Assembly (NCBI GenBank): GCA_026168455.1
Contig: CM047426.1
Coordinates: 26,223,058-26,287,057, forward strand
DNA: 64,000 bases
Direction: 5' to 3'
From: Theocolax elegans
Lineage: Eukaryota; Arthropoda; Insecta; Hymenoptera; Cerocephalidae
In this document: positions 34,806 to 46,604 of the stretch, piece after piece
Numbering within the stretch: position 1 is the first letter of the stretch
Layout: the number at the start of each line of letters is the position of its first letter
The notes under the pieces: generated by a model
The model's database searches: none
Seen by the model: only the letters and a program-made list of their open reading frames with translations
Told to the model about the DNA's origin: nothing
Program-made: the position numbers and the translations under genes

Positions 34806-35456
34806 CGATATAGGTATATATATATTACTGTGAGAGCTACACGTAATTTGACAACATGCCCCACTCGCCAACCTGCTCCCCTCTCCCCTACTCCAAAGAA
34901 CACATTTTTCTGTTTATACATACCATGATCATTCTATTTATAGTACAATTTTTCGCATTCTCGTGTGAATCGATTGTCAATGCCTGATGTTAACATTTTC
35001 ATTTAATAAATTCTTATTTTAAACGTCGGTAAATGAAGATTACAATGCATTGTTCACGAGACCAAATTGTTTTAAAAATAAATAAGTAACTGTTTTAATA
35101 CGTAACAATTGTACCATTGTTTCACTTTATTTATTTATAGATCTTCTTTAATGAGAAGTTCTTAATAAATATTATTACACGGTACATGAATAAGTATATC
35201 TTGTTATTAAGTCTCTCCGATGGGTACGCGTTCGGTGAGCAAAAAATTGATTTTATCATTAAACTTTCGTTATGTAAAACGAAGCACAAATTTTCTATGA
35301 TTATTAAGACTAAACTTGCAAGAACTAAATAATATAATTGAAAACTAATATTTTACATTGTATATTTTATTTGCATTGTTCATTACGTAAAAGTGTAGAC
35401 TTATATACTTATCTCTCATTGAAAATAATCTCCTTGTTGAATACATATATTTTTAT

Positions 35457-36090
35457 CTAGAGGTTGTAATTTATGAGCATAATGAGGTGGGAATGATAAC
35501 ATAATAATTCCATTTTCTCTCGCGCAATTTGTCGATTAAGAGTAAAATGGGTTTTTTCTTTCGAACACTAATCATTCTCTACAAAGTGTTGTAAGAAATT
35601 CCAAAAAATTGTCACCAGTCATCCATCCAGAAGGATTAGCAGTCCCTTTACATCCTACAAGACCCACCTCTAAGAAAAATATCTTATACTTTTTGCGAGG
35701 AAAAATAAAAAAAGCTGGAGTGCCTATAGCAGAAACAGCAGTAATCAGATTACTAAAGTTCCTAGCTCAAATGATGTTACACGTCGACTTGTTTTGATTC
35801 CTTTACATATGCAACAACTCTATTTGGCTTTTGGACAATGGTAACGCCAGTTTCGTCTGTATTCCATATGTCAATCCCGTAAAGTGATAACGATCAATAA
35901 CCTCTTCTAGGTTGTTAAAAAAGCGTTACACACGGTCTTGATTAAATCCTGAAATTCTAGCCCAACTTGTAGTTTCTGGGGTACGAATAGAAATTTCGCC
36001 ATGTCGTTTCATGAATGATTGAAAACAATCGTAAAATCTGCGAAGACATTTTCTATCCAACTTGTCTAATTTCTAGTGGAGATAGTCCAA
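35457..36090 (-). pseudogene. Pogo-type transposase core remnant, duplicated copy
   Basis: Second copy of the DDE segment. The same motifs as in copy A are present with different one-base indels (for example CCCACCTC and AGAAAAATATC near 35663). The C-terminal half and the left terminal repeat are missing because the duplicated unit began inside the gene. Confidence 0.7.
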
Positions 36091-36501
36091 AGTATATATC
36101 TGATGCTTTTATTATATAATTTACTAATTCTGTTTCTTGTTTCTTAGTAAATATCTACATAAATGATAAAACTGGTAACTACTTTTTTAATATATAGATA
36201 AATATATGTTCAATTAATTTAAATATTGCTAATGTAAACAGAATTGAATCTAATATATTTATCTATAATAATGCGCATGTGTATTCAATACTTATACAAA
36301 TATTAATAATTAATAATAATTATAAATTTTAATAATGGCGTATCATATTTCTTATTACTATTGTATACTTAACTTTTCAAAACTTATTAAATAAATAGCT
36401 GTTAATATTGTTTTTCTTTTGTGAAAGATAAACAATATTTACTATTTTCATTTTCGCATAACCAAATTCAATATTTCTACTTGGTTTTTATTTTGCTTCC
36501 T

Positions 36502-36711
36502 CTAATTCAAGATCAGAAAATTTGGAGCAATACCTGTACAAACTTTGTTCACATACTGCGCTGCTACTTTTTTTACAGGAAGTCGATTATATTTTATTTC
36601 CTTAACAGCTTTCAATATTATTTCATCTGATACAGAGGCACGATTAGGCTTCTTTACAATAATTTCGCACCATATTTCTATAAATATGTACAAAATTTGT
36701 AATTTGATCAT
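36502..36711 (-). pseudogene. Pogo-type helix-turn-helix remnant, duplicated copy
   Basis: The translated 69 residues are identical to the fragment at 34216-34425, including ASVSDEIILKAVKEIK. It is non-functional for the same reasons. Confidence 0.6.
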
Positions 36712-37743
36712 ATTAGGATCATATATTGAGCATTTTTTGCTAATTCGTCACTTTCTGGCTTAAAAACCGTTTCAATTATGCTCAAAATTCTACTAGGGTA
36801 AATAAAATTCCGTAACTATAGTAAAAAAAATTATTTGTCAATTTGCCCCGAAAAATGTTTGCCTATCTGCCCCAAGGAATTTTACTGAAATATCTAAAAA
36901 GTAGTTTCCATATAACTAGAATAAAGTGTCCTCTACCTTATATGTTAAGTCACATGTTATGTTTAATTATTCCACTAATTAATCACAACATTAACAAAAA
37001 ATCACCGACAAGCACCAAACGATTTACTAGCTTCGTCAACAATAACAAATATTCGTTATACCAAATTCTATCACTAGTATGCGTGACGTCACGATATAGG
37101 TATATATATTACTGTGAGAGCTACACGTAATTTGACAACATGCCCCACTCGCCAACCTGCTCCCCTCTCCCCTACTCCAAAGAACACATTTTTCTGTTTA
37201 TACATACCATGATCATTCTATTTATAGTACAATTTTTCGCATTCTCGTGTGAATCGATTGTCAATGCCTGATGTTAACATTTTCATTTAATAAATTCTTA
37301 TTTTAAACGTCGGTAAATGAAGATTACAATGCATTGTTCACGAGACCAAATTGTTTTAAAAATAAATAAGTAACTGTTTTAATACGTAACAATTGTACCA
37401 TTGTTTCACTTTATTTATTTATAGATCTTCTTTAATGAGAAGTTCTTAATAAATATTATTACACGGTACATGAATAAGTATATCTTGTTATTAAGTCTCT
37501 CCGATGGGTACGCGTTCGGTGAGCAAAAAATTGATTTTATCATTAAACTTTCGTTATGTAAAACGAAGCACAAATTTTCTATGATTATTAAGACTAAACT
37601 TGCAAGAACTAAATAATATAATTGAAAACTAATATTTTACATTGTATATATTTTATTTGCATTGTTCATTACGTAAAAGTGTAGACTTATATACTTATCT
37701 CTCATTGAAAATAATCTCCTTGTTGAATACATATATTTTTATC

Positions 37744-40540
37744 GAATTAACTGAGCGAGTAGCAGTGTAAGTTCATGTAAACATACGTGTAACGAATTTA
37801 TCGTAACGAATAAATCGAACCTTATTATATTTTTGTTGCAAATCGAACAAATTGCAGGCGTTTTTTGTTATTTCATTACGAGTGTTCTCACGACGTGAGT
37901 TACCCATCTGCTAAGCGACTAGTACTTTCTAGAATATTACAAACGATAAATTTACTTCCGATTATCAGTTGTAAATTTGTATTTGTGAAACAAATTAAGG
38001 TTGATTATCGCAAATGTGATGATATGTTTACGAATTTCTTAAAAAAAATAGTTATTATCGAAAGATCTATTTCTGATTGATATTAAATAGACGAATATTA
38101 TTAAGGAACTTTTCAACACTTCGCTTTGTTATTGATATATATATATATATAAAAAAATTATTGTGTTATTAGAACCTCGGTTGAAATTAGAACGACACCA
38201 GGATTTTTATAGTTGTATTGTCGCGGTGTATTACATATTGCGTAAAAGAAGAAACAATAAGAAAACGGTGATAATGGAATACGTGTTTATGCATATAATG
38301 CAGAGTGGAAACGTAGGTTTCTGCCAGTTAGTGCGAGTGTAGGCCCATTTAATCAGATTGGCGATGCGCGTGCTGATGCAGTGATGTGCGCACGCGTCAC
38401 CGACAACGTGCGTCGTCGTGGAAACTTCGAGAACTCACGAGTGTATATCACGTAAGTCTTATATACGAATGTTCATCGTGTGCGTACGTGTGGCATGTGC
38501 TTGTGTACATATATATACATATATATATATATACATACGTCTCGTTGCGCCGACGATAAGTCGACACCGAGCTTTCCTCGCACGCGGTTTTTCACGAACG
38601 AATCTTAGGCGAATATATTATATGTCATATGTGTCGCGCGACAACTCGTTCGAGATTGAAATCACTATGATTCTTTGTACCATGGGAATTATTTTGAATT
38701 TTCTTGGTCGGACGGCTTTAACTCGATTGAACTTTGATTGTTCCATATGGAACTAGCTCGGATGATTTAGCTTCACGATGAAGTATTTTGCTTCACTTAA
38801 CTTCGATGCGTTACCGTTATGTTACGTTCAACCGCGCATATACTAAGTGATATTCTACTTAAACATATCTGTTTAAATATCTGTATCTTTTTTTTTTTCT
38901 TGAAGTAAGGGGGATTTATTTCATTAAAATTATTATCAGTTTCAAGTAGGTGATAATATCATTTTTTTCAAATGAACAATTTAAATATTTCAGGCATCAA
39001 TATTATAAGTGCGGCTTATTCGGTAAACAGCTCTTTTTGCGATAATTGTTACGATGAAAATATACTATATATAAGATAATTTAACGTACATACCGCGTTT
39101 TTTCAATTAGATAAAAAATATTAAATTATTTATTTATAATAGTTTAATTCGCCATACGAATTGACTAATGAAATAAATTAATGAATTCAAAATAAATTTT
39201 GAAATTACTAGTCTTGACTTATATAATGTATATTGATTTTTATCTAATTAAGGATTATTAGGACATATCCATATTATACATCCCATACGGGAAAGTATAA
39301 TATCAGTATTATCCGAAACAAAAGGAAGATGTCGGTATACACATATTAACGAGTTGCAAACTACCATGCGATATAAACGTATTCAAATCTATACATGTGT
39401 TCTTAATTTGCTGGTGCGTAGGTGAATGATTCATAAAAGATAACACGGGCGCACAAAACAAAAGATATCTGTACCTTTGACCGAACCTACTCCTACGTAT
39501 ATTTTTCGAGGCTGATTTCGAATATGTAGTCAGAATGTAGCGTAAAGTACAGAATAATAAGTACAATTTAATTAAATGAACTTTGTATTACAGTTGTACT
39601 GCATTTTATATAGTAAGTGCAGAGCTCAAGTCTTCTAGCCAAAATATGGTTACACTCGTATTTTCATATAGAATCTTTTACATTGTAGACGGCAGAATTT
39701 TTGTATGTAAGATATTATAAAGAATCTTTACGCTTCATCAAATATTCCGTTAATTGTTTTTTTTATTATTAATGCGGTAAGCTGAGCGGATCAGTTATGA
39801 CGCTGCAACTTCGTTTTCTTATCCGAACAATATTTTCAATGTTCGTTCCTATGTAAATGTTCGTTATACGTTTAAATTAAACGTTTAAATCAGTATGTTA
39901 CTACAATTTATTATAGTACAACCAAATTTCGTTTACTATACATTTTAAATTTTGGTTCAACGAAACATAGTAATAAAAGGATAGAGACAATTTTATAAGC
40001 ATTTAAACTCCAAATTAACGTACGTCTAATTTAATAATAATATAAGTCATATAAAAGACATTAAAGGATCTTCTATATAATATCGTTGATTCAACATTGC
40101 AACATAACTCGGGTATCGATTATTATTTTCCTTGTGATGTACTTCAAAAAACAAAAATAACCCATTTTGGGTAAAAAAATACATTTTACGATGATATATA
40201 GAGGTTATGAATTTCGTAAATTTTGTACATGCAGTCCACCGTCACCTTGTTAAAAATATAAAATACTGGAAACCTTCCGGAATACAATCATTTATATTGA
40301 TTTATGTTTTAATTTAACTAAAAACACTTCTGAATACTGCAAATTCATATTTAAGAAAGAATTCTGGCAGAACGTCTCTTCAATCTAATCGAAAGCGATA
40401 TTGAACATACATAATCTTGAAAATGGTTCATAAAATTTACGCAAAGTAACTCATTTGTCATGTTAAATTATAGGAACCATTATAGGCCTGGTCCTCATTC
40501 TCTTTCAAAGATAGTATGTAATTAAAAAATTGTTTTTGTA
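37744..40540. other. Spacer with one CpG-rich island, no gene seen
   Basis: AT-rich apart from the island at 38280-38720. A 62-bp-range TA/ACAT microsatellite lies at 38507-38538 and a short TA run at 38134-38151. The minus-strand frames at 39309-39566 and 40505-40699 have no domain, and the second overlaps a palindromic element end. Confidence 0.35.
38280..38720 (+). promoter_or_regulatory. CpG-rich island
   Basis: Raised CpG content (for example GATGTGCGCACGCGTCACCG near 38384 and TGTCGCGCGACA near 38631) in AT-rich surroundings, interrupted by the TA microsatellite. No convincing frame. Regulatory function is only inferred. Confidence 0.25.
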
Positions 40541-40542
40541 TA

Positions 40543-41013
40543 CCCGCGTAAAAAAAATTACATGTAATACACATATAAAAAATATGTGTACGACATGTTG
40601 TTTAAAACATGTATCATGCATGTATCTTGTGACCGAATCCCATATTAGAAATACACGTACATTCGTGTTTGGTTCGTGTGGGGTTGATGTTTTATACATG
40701 TGATATCTGCCAAATGTATAACGAATATGTATATTATAAGCGTGTGGACACTTTCTTTTTTCAACCTTAACACTCGTGTAGCTTATGTGTAGATATTATA
40801 AATATTTAGTGTATCTGAGATGTTTATAGAGTGCACTCCATAAATATCTCAGGTACACTAAATATATTTACAATATCCACATGGAAGGTACACACAGGCG
40901 ACACGTACAAAATGTAAAAATTTTCATATGGTACATGTAGGCTACGTGTACCTGAAAACATATAGTGTACATGTTTATTACATGTGTGACACATGAAATC
41001 ATTTTTTTACGGG
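40543..41013 (+). mobile_element. ACATGT-rich inverted-repeat element, left arm copy
   Basis: Within the left arm, CCCGCGTAAAAAAAATTACA at the start pairs with the end at 41013 (ATTTTTTTACGGG). The internal halves also match inversely: the sequences around GTGTATCTGAGATGTTTATA and GAGTGCACTCCATAAATATC form a central inverted repeat. The element is rich in ACATGT and related motifs. The inner terminus reads CCCGTAAAAA and so lacks the CG of the outer one. Confidence 0.65.
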
Positions 41014-42053
41014 AATTGATAGATCGCTGCGTCTTTTGATCTCATACACTGCAACATTTTCTTGCACAGCCCCTACTTAAAAAATTCGTTCCTTCTCTCT
41101 CTCTTTCGCTGTCTCCGTTTCTCTTTTTCGCTATGTATCTCTTTTTTTAGGACAGTCCGATTGCGCGTATCTGAAAAAATAAAAAAGCAAAACACAAAGT
41201 ATCGAAATATTTTTTTTTATATTTAAAAAAGTAAGAAAATGTATAAGATAACGGAAAAGAATTTATGGCAGCAAGAAAATTTTCGATACAGAAAATTTAA
41301 GGTTAATAGGTTATCAGACCTATAACCAAGTCGTATTATTAACACTGAAAGACTTTTATATTTTTAAAGACTTATCTGAGTAATCTGGTATTGATCATCT
41401 TCATAATTTAGACCTGGTGCGTTAACTCCGTCGAAGAGATTTTATTAACATCCGCAGCGGCAGCGCAAACAAATTCTCAAAGTCCATCACACTGAAGTTG
41501 CATCGATGCGAAGTCAAACGTTAAACTAAAGATGCAAGAATATGTTTATGTAACTTCGCATCGATGCAACTTCAGTGTGACGGACTTTGAGAATTTGTTT
41601 GCGCTGCCGCTGCGGATGTTAATAAAATCTCTTCGACGGAGTTAACGCACCAGGTCTAAATTATGAAGATGATCAATACCAGATTACTCAGATAAGTCTT
41701 TAAAAATATAAAAGTCTTTCAGTGTTAATAATACGACTTGGTTATAGGTCTGATAACCTATTAACCTTAAATTTTCTGTATCGAAAATTTTCTTGCTGCC
41801 ATAAATTCTTTTCCGTTATCTTATACATTTTCTTACTTTTTTAAATATAAAAAAAAATATTTCGATACTTTGTGTTTTGCTTTTTTATTTTTTCAGATAC
41901 GCGCAATCGGACTGTCCTAAAAAAAGAGATACATAGCGAAAAAGAGAAACGGAGACAGCGAAAGAGAGAGAGAAGGAACGAATTTTTTAAGTAGGGGCTG
42001 TGCAAGAAAATGTTGCAGTGTATGAGATCAAAAGACGCAGCGATCTATCAATT

Positions 42054-42524
42054 CCCGTAAAAAAATGATTTCATGTGTCACACATGTAATAAACATGTAC
42101 ACTATATGTTTTCAGGTACACGTAGCCTACATGTACCATATGAAAATTTTTACATTTTGTACGTGTCGCCTGTGTGTACCTTCCATGTGGATATTGTAAA
42201 TATATTTAGTGTACCTGAGATATTTATGGAGTGCACTCTATAAACATCTCAGATACACTAAATATTTATAATATCTACACATAAGCTACACGAGTGTTAA
42301 GGTTGAAAAAAGAAAGTGTCCACACGCTTATAATATACATATTCGTTATACATTTGGCAGATATCACATGTATAAAACATCAACCCCACACGAACCAAAC
42401 ACGAATGTACGTGTATTTCTAATATGGGATTCGGTCACAAGATACATGCATGATACATGTTTTAAACAACATGTCGTACACATATTTTTTATATGTGTAT
42501 TACATGTAATTTTTTTTACGCGGG
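42054..42524 (-). mobile_element. ACATGT-rich inverted-repeat element, right arm copy
   Basis: Exact or nearly exact reverse complement of 40543-41013. Its inner end is CCCGTAAAAAAATGATTTCA at 42054 and its outer end is ACGCGGG at 42524. Confidence 0.65.
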
Positions 42525-42526
42525 TA

Positions 42527-43500
42527 CTTATTATTGACACCTAAGCTTTTTAAAAAAAAATTAAATATAAATGAAAAAATGTTATGTCTATTTAATCAGA
42601 TTATTATTGACACTTTAAATATTTATGCAAGAATCTATAAATTGTTAAAATTACTTATGCTTTTAAAATTGATAAACGTCAAAAAACAAGAGAAATATTT
42701 ATATTTATTAGAATAAAGCTTTGCTTGCGCGGTTACACTGTATTTTATTTTAAACAATTGTTTAGTTATTTTCGGTAGTCCATGAATCTTTTTTATTTAT
42801 TAGCTTTTAAATCTTAGGAAAAGATTTATACACTATTACATACATAGTTTTTGTTATCGTTTTTTGTTTCTGTTGAGTAATAATACGTGCATAATACATT
42901 TTACAAATGTATGTATGTTTATACTTTAAATCTTGTAATAAACAATTATATCACGTTCATTGAGAAACTGTATAATCATTTGATACAGACGATTGTATGG
43001 TTTTACAAGAATAATGAAATTTTTCATAGACAACTAATATTTTCATTTGTTTAATTCGTTAAATAGTTAGCTACGCTGATAATCGTAATACAGAAACCCT
43101 ATGTAGCAATAAAATATGATCTACATATTGATCATCTATTTCACACAAACATTTAGGGTTTTCTGTACGCAATTAGAAATTAATACCGATATTTTTATAA
43201 CTTTTTAAGAATTCCGCAGTAAATATATATGAAAACTTAAAAAATGATATTTTTTAGTATTGTTACTTTTAATGTAAGCACAAATACAATGTGCGTACTT
43301 GTTTTTTTCGCTTTATTGCCGTCGGTATATAAATGTCAATCACTATGATTAACTTTACCAAGAAATGATATCAATTTGTTGGGGTTATTAAATTGTTTTA
43401 TTGAAAAGCCTCCAGATTTGTCATTTTTCATTTCAACAGTTAAAATTGTAAGAGTTTGTTAATTATATGTATAAATATCACAACCATTAGCCATGGTGAT
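42527..43500. other. AT-rich spacer, no gene seen
   Basis: No gene recognised. A hairpin lies at about 43089-43170 (ACAGAAACCCTATG ... AAACATTTAGGGTTTTCTGT). The rest is AT-rich and may include further decayed sequence of the remnant to its right. Confidence 0.35.
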
Positions 43501-43950
43501 CGGAATGGATAGATTTTATTATTCGATCATGCAAGTTTCAAACAGTTTTTTTTCGCTTTTTTTTGGATTTGGACAACACTCTTATGAAATAGTTATTTAT
43601 AGTAACTGGTAATTTACCATTGCTAAGTATTTTGGACGAATAGGAACAAATATAAATTTATATTTCTAATAGGAGGCAATTTAGATTCTGTAATGAGATC
43701 GTTATCAAGGGAAATTTTTCCGTAACCTATAACATTGAGACCACGTTAAGCATATATCATAGCATATTCGAAGTTACGACATTTGCAGTAGGAAAAAACA
43801 ATGAAGGATAAGTATTTAATTACAACTCTTTCAACTATTTTTGTAAAAAGTGATTAGTATGTCCGTCAATATATACAGTACATCCACCTATTATAAGATC
43901 ATTTATAATACATACATTGATCTTTTATAGTATTTTCAATTTCGATACAC
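43500..43950 (-). pseudogene. Unrecognised minus-strand protein remnant
   Basis: One minus-strand frame from about 43940 reads protein-like sequence (IIGGCTVYIDGHTNHF, then KCRNFEYAMIYA). It meets one stop, goes on as GLNVIGYGKISLDND, and then shifts one frame to NGKLPVTINNYFIRVLSKSK. The amino-acid mix (Gly, Asp, His, Cys) is unlike the Ile/Lys/Asn/Phe bias of random AT-rich translation here. I do not recognise the family. It may be a decayed mobile-element or other foreign gene, or chance. The rest of the supposed gene on either side is not readable. Confidence 0.25.
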
Positions 43951-44921
43951 TATACACAAAATAAATATTCCAAAATATTAAATAATTTTTAATTGTATTT
44001 GACGTAACTTAAGCATGTTCAAAAACTATGCATCACTCATAGTTGTACACACCTATCACGACTATATCACGCCATGTGATTCCTCATAACAAGAAAAAAA
44101 AAATAACACAAATACAGCACAATGGGAGATGCAAAGGAAAGAAAAAAATCGAATCGTCTGCGCGTGAATTTCCAAAGACTCGACACAGAGCGCATTCATC
44201 GGCCATTATCCTTATCACGCGCATGACGCAGCGCGATAGACACCGCAAGACGCGGAAACGGCATATTCACCAGCCGAGAGACCGGGTAATTGCCATTGTC
44301 GGTTCCACAACATGATTTCCGGACGCATCGTGGCCTTGTGCAAAAGAATGAAAAAAAAAAACGACACGCAACTAGATCCTGTTCAGAGGGGTCTGGATCT
44401 ACGGCAAATAAGCGCGTAATGAGCCATTACCTAGGCATCAAAACCTTTTGTCAAAAATTTATAGATGACTCACGCGATAACGTGGCTATATAGGTACACG
44501 CACACACACACGTACACTGGGTTGTTCTCTTGTACGCGATGAAATTATATGTGTTGCATCATGTACCGGAATTGTGCATTTTGCGAGGATTCGTCTACAG
44601 CTCTTTCGGACGAATATGTTTACTATAATGTTTAAATGACGTAGCCTACGATCTTTGATGCGAATGATGTAATTGCGATGCATCCAACGGATTCGTTTTG
44701 AAAAATGCCGTGGGAAATCAATGAGAGTTAATTGAGTGTTTACGTATACATCAAAGAATAACTGCTGATGTTTCAAACGTTATTATGCTTTGATGCTTAT
44801 ACATATTTAGGTAAAGTTAATTCGAACACTTTATATGCACATTTACTCGATTTAAATGGTCAACAATATCTAATTTATTGTTATAACTAATGTCATAATC
44901 TTCCATATGTGCGGTGAGTAG
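43951..44921. other. Spacer with CpG-rich patch, no gene seen
   Basis: A CpG-richer stretch at 44150-44430 includes short open frames without domains. A CA microsatellite lies at 44496-44517. Otherwise AT-rich. Confidence 0.35.
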
Positions 44922-46604
44922 AAAAAATGAAATATCGTACTATTCTTAATATTCTGATTTATACTGTATGTATTTACACAATGTAAACCAAAGTCTATTT
45001 ATAAAATTTACTCGCACGAGTATACCGATATTATTTATTGGAAAGATTAGGGCAGACAGTTCGAGATAAACGCAATTTTACGATTGTTCAATTTTAAAAA
45101 AAAATGACGATTTGAATTTTAACTTTAGTTTTCGTTCAAGTAGAGTATGTCACCATCTTTCTTTATCCATATGTGTATTAAATAAATTGAATTCACAAGA
45201 AGTATTTTTACTTATATTTTATACTTTTACCATCACCAACGTTGCAAACAATTTTTCATAATACACTGTCTATAAATATGTATATTACTAATAGTTAATC
45301 TAAATTTATTTAAAGCTAGGTGAAACCAATTTGACTTAACAGTTATTTAATAGTTATTTTACGCTCATAATGACAAGTTTCTAGTATAAAATCGTTTCTT
45401 TTATGGTTTCTTATTTACTGGAGCAAGGATATTTCAAGCGCGACAGAGATTCCAAAGAATTTTTCACGAATGGACTCCGTATAGTTATACAGTAAAGTGG
45501 TTAATATATATTTCTATCTGCAGATTGTCAGTATCGTAGCTTCGTCGTAGTAAAAATTGAATTGTTTTATACGGTACACTAATTTTTAAACTAAAGTAAA
45601 CATCTATTTTGTTTAAAAATAGATTGTACAAGTTGTCGGTATATTTTTTAACAATTCGATAAAATTGGAAATAATACCTAAGTTACTGGAAAGGGAGAAA
45701 AAAATGTGTAGCAAAAGCGTCCGAACGAGATAATAGTATATATAATACGTTTTCCGTACGAGGAAAGTTGCTATGGCAATCGAATGAGCTATCCTGAGTT
45801 AAGAGCAATAGCAGTTAGGAAAAAAAATGCAAGAACCAATGGCCCATCGTCCTGTTGATTTGATTAAAACACTTGCATTGAACGCTCAGGCAAAATGTAC
45901 TATAGTTTTACAAAGAAACACTTGCTACTGTAAAGGTGATAAAAATGAAGTAGAAGAAACTTGTCCTCGTTGATTATATTCTTTTGCTTCTTTATTTACC
46001 TTGCCGCTATTGAATTTTACTACACTATCATTTTCTAACAGCTGTCTTGCGGTCCATTTGAAATTTGTATACAAAAAGTCAATGTATATAAATATCAAAT
46101 TTTTTAAAAATTTATATACGAAAGATTATTATATTATTAAATATTTCTTTAAATTATATATTCTTAGTTTTCATTGTGTCAGAGTGGATAAATCATAAAA
46201 ATTACTATGTCACATAGTAAAATTTATTACAAATTTATTAATTTTTGTTATAAATCTATTAAATTTCGCCAAATTTTATAGTAAATTTTACTACGTAACA
46301 TAGTAATTTTTATGATTTGTCCACTCTGTTCCCAAATTCCTAAATAATATAACAATTTTTACAAAAGACATAGTAATTTTTATTATAACATTTTTCTCTG
46401 TGTATATAACTAAATTTTAAATATTATATGGATTTATATTTGTACAAGCGTAATAATCGAGGAACTCGTGTTCAAGATTAAAAAAGCAAAATAAAATAAA
46501 TTACTGAAGAAGTTGTTTACTACTGAGGCTCCAGATAAAAATATTTTTCTCGTATTACACGACAAATTTCCCATTCCGTAATGACTATATGGGTTGTAAA
46601 GTAA
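44922..46604. repeat. Tandem duplication 3, copy A (1683 bp)
   Basis: The whole segment repeats immediately at an offset of 1683 bp. The junction lies in an A-run followed by TGAAATATCG. Between the copies I see only a one-base difference in a T-run (about 46355 against 48040), so the event is very recent or the copies are alleles. It carries the MITE at 46180-46328 and no gene. Confidence 0.92.
46180..46328. mobile_element. Short palindromic MITE, CAGAGTGGA ends, copy A
   Basis: The left end CAGAGTGGATAAATCATAAA and right end TTTATGATTTGTCCACTCTG form inverted repeats that continue inward (ATTACTATG / CATAGTAAT and TAGTAAAATTTA). The element is about 149 bp with no frame. A further partial repeat of the same motif (ACATAGTAATTTTTATTATA) follows to about 46398 and ends in TTTCTCTGTG, so the full unit may extend to there. 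Confidence 0.6.

Larger units (their letters stand above)
31926..34888 (-). mobile_element. Decayed pogo/Tigger-type DNA transposon
   Basis: The left end GGGGTGAAGGGGGCCGGTTGG (just after TA at 31924-31925) matches the reverse complement of the right end near 34862-34888, CCAACCTGCTCCCCTCTCCCC. TA also follows the right end (34889-34890), as expected for the TA target sites of Tc1/mariner/pogo elements. Between the ends, the minus strand carries transposase pieces in order: N-terminal helix-turn-helix (34216-34425), DDE core (about 33166-33800), and C-terminal part with a PHD-like zinc motif (32397-33165). Frameshifts and stops show that it is dead. Confidence 0.75.
33169..35456. repeat. Tandem duplication 2, copy A (about 2.29 kb)
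   Basis: It starts within the transposase core (TATCTAGAGGTTG) and runs past the right end of the pogo element into unrelated flanking DNA. The whole segment repeats at once from about 35454. It therefore duplicates half a transposon plus about 570 bp of flank, which transposition cannot do. The junction has short homology (TTTTATC/TATC). Confidence 0.9.
35457..37743. repeat. Tandem duplication 2, copy B
   Basis: Near-identical to copy A with a few indels. Examples are TATATATATATTACTG against TATATATTACTG near 34815 and 37103, and several one-base differences in the transposase core. It holds its own copy of the right transposon end (to about 37172) and of the flanking TGACGTCA. It ends at TTTTTATC, after which the sequence is unique. 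Confidence 0.9.
40543..42524. mobile_element. Near-perfect 1.98-kb palindrome with CCCGCGTAAAA ends
   Basis: The left arm 40543-41515 and right arm 41553-42524 are reverse complements over about 972 bp, with very few differences (one is GTCCATCAC against the complement of GTGACGGAC). The spacer is 37 bp. The outer ends are CCCGCGTAAAAAAAATTACA and its complement, flanked by TA on both sides (40541-40542, 42525-42526), which fits a two-base target duplication of one insertion. Each arm contains a complete smaller element (next entries) plus about 500 bp of other sequence. No open frame of note. The alternative is an assembly or amplification chimera. Confidence 0.8.

Noticed and set aside
43089..43170. 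TTTAGGGTTTT and AAACCCTA resembling telomeric repeats
   Set aside because: Only single units occur, in opposite orientation as the two sides of a short hairpin; no tandem array.
46001..46198. 65-codon frame present twice (also 47684-47881)
   Set aside because: Part of a 1683-bp tandem duplication. The frame runs into a MITE and has AT-driven composition.
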